Source: Arbacia lixula (lineage: Eukaryota; Echinodermata; Echinoidea; Arbacioida; Arbaciidae). Taken from it: 64,000 bases of DNA. The DNA lies in assembly GCA_963669155.1 (NCBI GenBank), contig OZ022577.1, positions 24,380,635 to 24,444,634 of the forward strand, in the 5' to 3' direction. The notes under the pieces were generated by a model, which searched no databases, had not been told where the DNA came from, and worked only from the letters and a program-made list of their open reading frames with translations. The translations under genes and the position numbers were made by a program. Of this stretch, positions 60,833 through 64,000 are shown piece by piece; the first letter of the stretch is position 1; each line of letters starts with the position of its first letter.

Positions 60833-61934
60833 GTTTTCGTCATAGATGTACTAGAACATTTTCGTTCAAAAATGCGCAATAAACGCCGAATCTGCATGGA
60901 TAAAAGACTGTTATCGAATAATTTGGTTTAGAAATGCCCAACAGCCTGGAAACCAGGAAAGTACGTGCCATTGTTCACAGTACAGGACCACAGGACCGTG
61001 TTTCTGATTGGCTAGTATCCCCAACGAGATTCTAACATTCGGGACACCGCAGTGGTACCGATATACTCCCAGCGCCATTTTGTTTATTTTCTAGTAATGA
61101 CTATTAATAATGGACATTTTCAGCTCATAAGTATATACACTGTACATGATTCTGAAAAACACACATACGTAGTTAATGTATAGTTACTTTTACAATTAAT
61201 ATTATAGAATGGGTGTCAGAATCTCTGCAATCTGATTGGTTAATTACCCGTAATTGCCGTGTAATTTTTTTTTACTGGCAGCACGCGATATCAACACGAT
61301 ATCAACACGATATCGCGATACCGAGAATTAACATGATCGATACCAATATTGCTTACGCTAATGGCGCTAATTACGCTAATGGCGGCACCCACGAATCACG
61401 AGAACCTCCGATAAAGTGACATGAAGAATTGAAACAAATTTTGGACGATTCAGATGCTTTCAGTGAGTACAAATTTAACTCGAAGAATCTAATACTAATT
61501 TTCTACATATAAACGCTTTGCAGAGGTGAAACACGTAAATTTGGAAGATATTTCGAACGGAGAAGAGGACAAACTCATGACTGAATTCTACGCTGTCGCA
61601 GCACTGTGTGAGACGTTGCTGCGGTGATTTGCCCACTAACGTGCATTGCGAATACGTTCATTTGTGCACTCAATGCCACCCTGGACATTCGCAGTAAATC
61701 TGTCTTTTCTGATATGACTACGTCGTTTAAATGATTGTTATCAAATTAAAGCGTGATGAACTTGGTAGTTCTATACATGCAGACTCTATTTCTCCACCTG
61801 ACATGGTCTATGGAGAAAATCATCTCATATTTTAGCTGTGTTATTTGGACACTTCTCTATGTGAAAAGTCAATAATTTTTAGTCTTGGCAGATTTTGATG
61901 ATTCCAATCATTGATGATCATTGATGTTGAAGAT

Positions 61935-62075
61935 GGATCTCTGCAATCTGATTGGTCAATAACCATGCATCCGGTAATTACCGGATGCATGATTTTGTCA
62001 TAACCATGCATCCGGTAATTACCGGACGCATGATTTTTCCATGCATCCGGTAAATGAGGTTGACAGAGATTTTTC
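61935..62075. repeat. Perfect palindrome tandem repeat
   Basis: ATGCATCCGGTAA followed directly by its reverse complement (26 bp perfect palindrome, 61,965-61,990), a second copy with one mismatch (about 62,004-62,029) and a half copy (62,041). Flanked by 'atctctgcaatctgattggt' at 61,939, also found at 61,223. Confidence 0.85.
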
Positions 62076-62105
62076 CGTTTTTTATTAGATTTTGGGGCCC
62101 ATTCT

Positions 62106-62283
62106 ATAAAACAGATGATGCACAGGTTTATTTCGTGGGTCAGTAGGATTGTGTACACGCGGTAGCTCTGAATTTTGCCCGAAACCCACTCGGCTTCGCC
62201 TCGTGGGTTCAGGCAATTCAGAGCTACCTTGTGTACACAATTCCTACTGACCCACTCAAACCTGTGCATCATTTGTATACTAT
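62106..62283. mobile_element. Foldback element
   Basis: Arms 'tgatgcacaggttt', 'gtgggtcagtaggattgtgt', 'ggtagctctgaatt', 'gaacccac' recur inverted with small mismatches around a centre near 62,197 (ggcttcgcct). About 170 bp; no protein. Confidence 0.8.
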
Positions 62284-63105
62284 TACCATAATTATTGTTA
62301 TGAACAAGAATATATCATCATCGTCATTACCATAATTATCGTTTAATACACATATGCCCTTCCACACAAATGTGAAGCATGTCTCGGGGGTTAGACTCAT
62401 GAAGAAAGTTGGAAAATGTAACACGAGGATAATAGAATAGTCAATCAACCCGTCAGGTCATTGTTCAAGAAACACAGTAACGCAAACAGACCAATGGCAT
62501 CATCTTACCAAATGATAAACCATAACATATGGACTTCTTAAATAACAATACCATCCGAAAGAATACAACCGCATGGTGTTGCCGAAAGTTTTACTATTTT
62601 CACAATAGTATATATTAGTACACTCTTACCATGGAGACATTCAAAGAACATTTAACAGTACCATTGTTTGACATTTGAGGGAGCTCTGATGGTCCTCTTT
62701 GCTCTAAAACGTGCCTCCGTTGTAGTTCTCGTAAACTCCTATAAACGTGAACGTCGTAATGTCGATTGGCCATTCATACATGTCATATGCAGAGTGTTTA
62801 TAATAATCCAGCTTTTTAATAGTTTTGATGTGTGGATATGAGGAAGAAGGGAGTGAAAGAACGTTTCACCGTGTGCATATGTTTCCACTGTTGTTCTGGG
62901 TACACTTTACATTCTTTACATCCATCACCTAACACAGCTTCATGAACAAATCCCAGTCTACATTGTAACAGTATTCGATTCGTTCAGTCGATTGTCCGAC
63001 CATGGGGGAAACTGGTGCTATAATAGTCGAGCCTGTATACCAATGTGTACAGGGACTCGACCAGCACTATATCCCTCAACGACAACGAACGGCTAGTTTT
63101 CCATT

Positions 63106-63219
63106 CTAGTTTGCATGGTTCGTTTCTACCTTCTTACTGTCAGTTGAAGTCGCTGCCGTTGCGCATGATACGTCATTAGAGCTCTTCCTCAGCATGAGCC
63201 ATTTACTAGCTAGGAGCAC
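63106..63219 (-). CDS. Weak candidate terminal exon of an unseen minus-strand gene
   Basis: Acceptor ATTTCAG| at 63,220-63,221, then 37 codons, VLLASKWLMLRKSSNDVSCA, then a hydrophilic Thr/Ser/Lys tail ending in TAG. The layout (hydrophobic-to-basic stretch, polar tail) would suit a C-terminal tail of a membrane protein, but there is no homology I can name. The upstream exon would be to the right of the window. Confidence 0.25.
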   Translation of the reverse strand: MLLASKWLMLRKSSNDVSCATAATSTDSKKVETNHAN

Positions 63220-64000
63220 CTGAAATGAAATGTTGAGAATTAGAGCGTTACTATGATTACTGATTAAAAATGTACATCGCTCCAACCCTAACGTAAGTGG
63301 TGGATAACACAATTTTACGATCTGTTCTCTCTGTCTGCCTATTTTTAATATCTTGGTAATTATACCAAAATCATTATTATTCATGACCAGAATTCTTCAT
63401 ATGTGTGTTAACTAGCTAAGATATAGAAATGTACATCTAAATATCTTGATACCAAATTTAAGATCTTCCTATGGTTTCACAAAAATTACCGAACGGTAAC
63501 AAAATAATATCTCAAAAATATAAATAAGCCACGCTGAGTTGTGCAAGAACTCATTTGCCATAGGTTGTCATATTCGCATTTGCCCTGTACCTCTCTCACC
63601 TTCTTCCTACCTCTATCCCTTTCTCTCTCTAATTCATTTAATTTGATGTATAAGTAATGTCATCATTTCCTAGTAATATCAATATTATTTATCTACGTTT
63701 GATATTTTTTTTTTGTCCAAAATCATATTTCCGTAGGTGGAGGAGGTTCTAGCCCTTCCATGTTTAGAGGAGTGCATATATGTTGTATTACATCGAGGCC
63801 CCATCATAAATAACTAAACTGTTTATTTAACAAAGCAATCAACATAATTACCGTGCAACTACTACTTTCGTGTAACTATCCCTTTAGATCAAACCCAGTC
63901 AGGAAAAATAAGTTTCTCCCACTACGGATCAATCCTATGGAACGCTTTTGCCAAAACGAAGTCAATTGTGTAACTTCAACATTTACTTCATTGACTTCCT

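Noticed and set aside
60589-60897. Polyserine (plus) and polyarginine (minus) ORFs of about 80-97 codons
   Set aside because: They are direct translations of the TTC/GAA microsatellite with no non-repetitive coding flank.

Overview
The window is eukaryotic genomic DNA. It has spliced genes with GT-AG introns, long AT-rich introns, many short inverted-repeat transposons, tRNA-derived SINEs, microsatellites and homopolymer C/G runs. The main gene is a three-module EML protein. The repeat content (frequent TACATGTAC words, elements ending in 'tagttcaccctga', TGACCT-rich arrays) looks to me like a marine invertebrate deuterostome, most likely an echinoderm. That placement is inference from repeat style and gene content; nothing in the window proves a species.

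Layout. (1) 510-32,972, minus strand: 27 consecutive coding exons of an EML5/EML6-type echinoderm microtubule-associated-protein-like gene. I joined them by hand; all splice phases agree and give 4,862 coding bases (about 1,620 residues) from the initiator Met. The last few hundred residues lie beyond the left edge. The protein is three tandem HELP-plus-WD40 modules joined by acidic, Ser/Asp-rich linkers. Its introns hold a piggyBac-like MITE family with TTAA target sites, a hAT-like element, foldback elements, SINEs, and a TIR element carrying a 6 x 157 bp array rich in nuclear-receptor half-sites. (2) 33-48 kb: no confident gene. It holds MITEs, degenerate tandem repeats, a RecQ-like helicase fragment (minus strand) and a THAP zinc-finger fragment broken by one TGA codon. 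A CCAAT box and a candidate noncoding first exon near 35.6-35.7 kb may belong to the next gene. (3) 48,853-51,156, plus strand: a two-exon gene coding 499 residues with a Gln/Pro-rich N-terminus, a conserved-looking helical middle, a basic coiled coil and a low-complexity tail. I do not recognise the family. A long 3' UTR may run to a poly(A) signal at 56,450. (4) 57-64 kb: mostly repeats (SINE, MITEs, palindromic repeats, a large TTC array), with one weak candidate terminal exon on the minus strand at 63.1-63.2 kb.

The most unusual signal is in the EML gene. At five exons (4, 6, 8, 17 and 27) the neighbouring intron contains one or more copies of the exon's own edge, including the splice site, as part of a short tandem duplication. 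These copies are mostly frameshifted or stopped, so they look like decoy splice sites made by local duplication across exon-intron boundaries rather than alternative exons. One copy (near 1.0 kb) is still open and has an intact acceptor.
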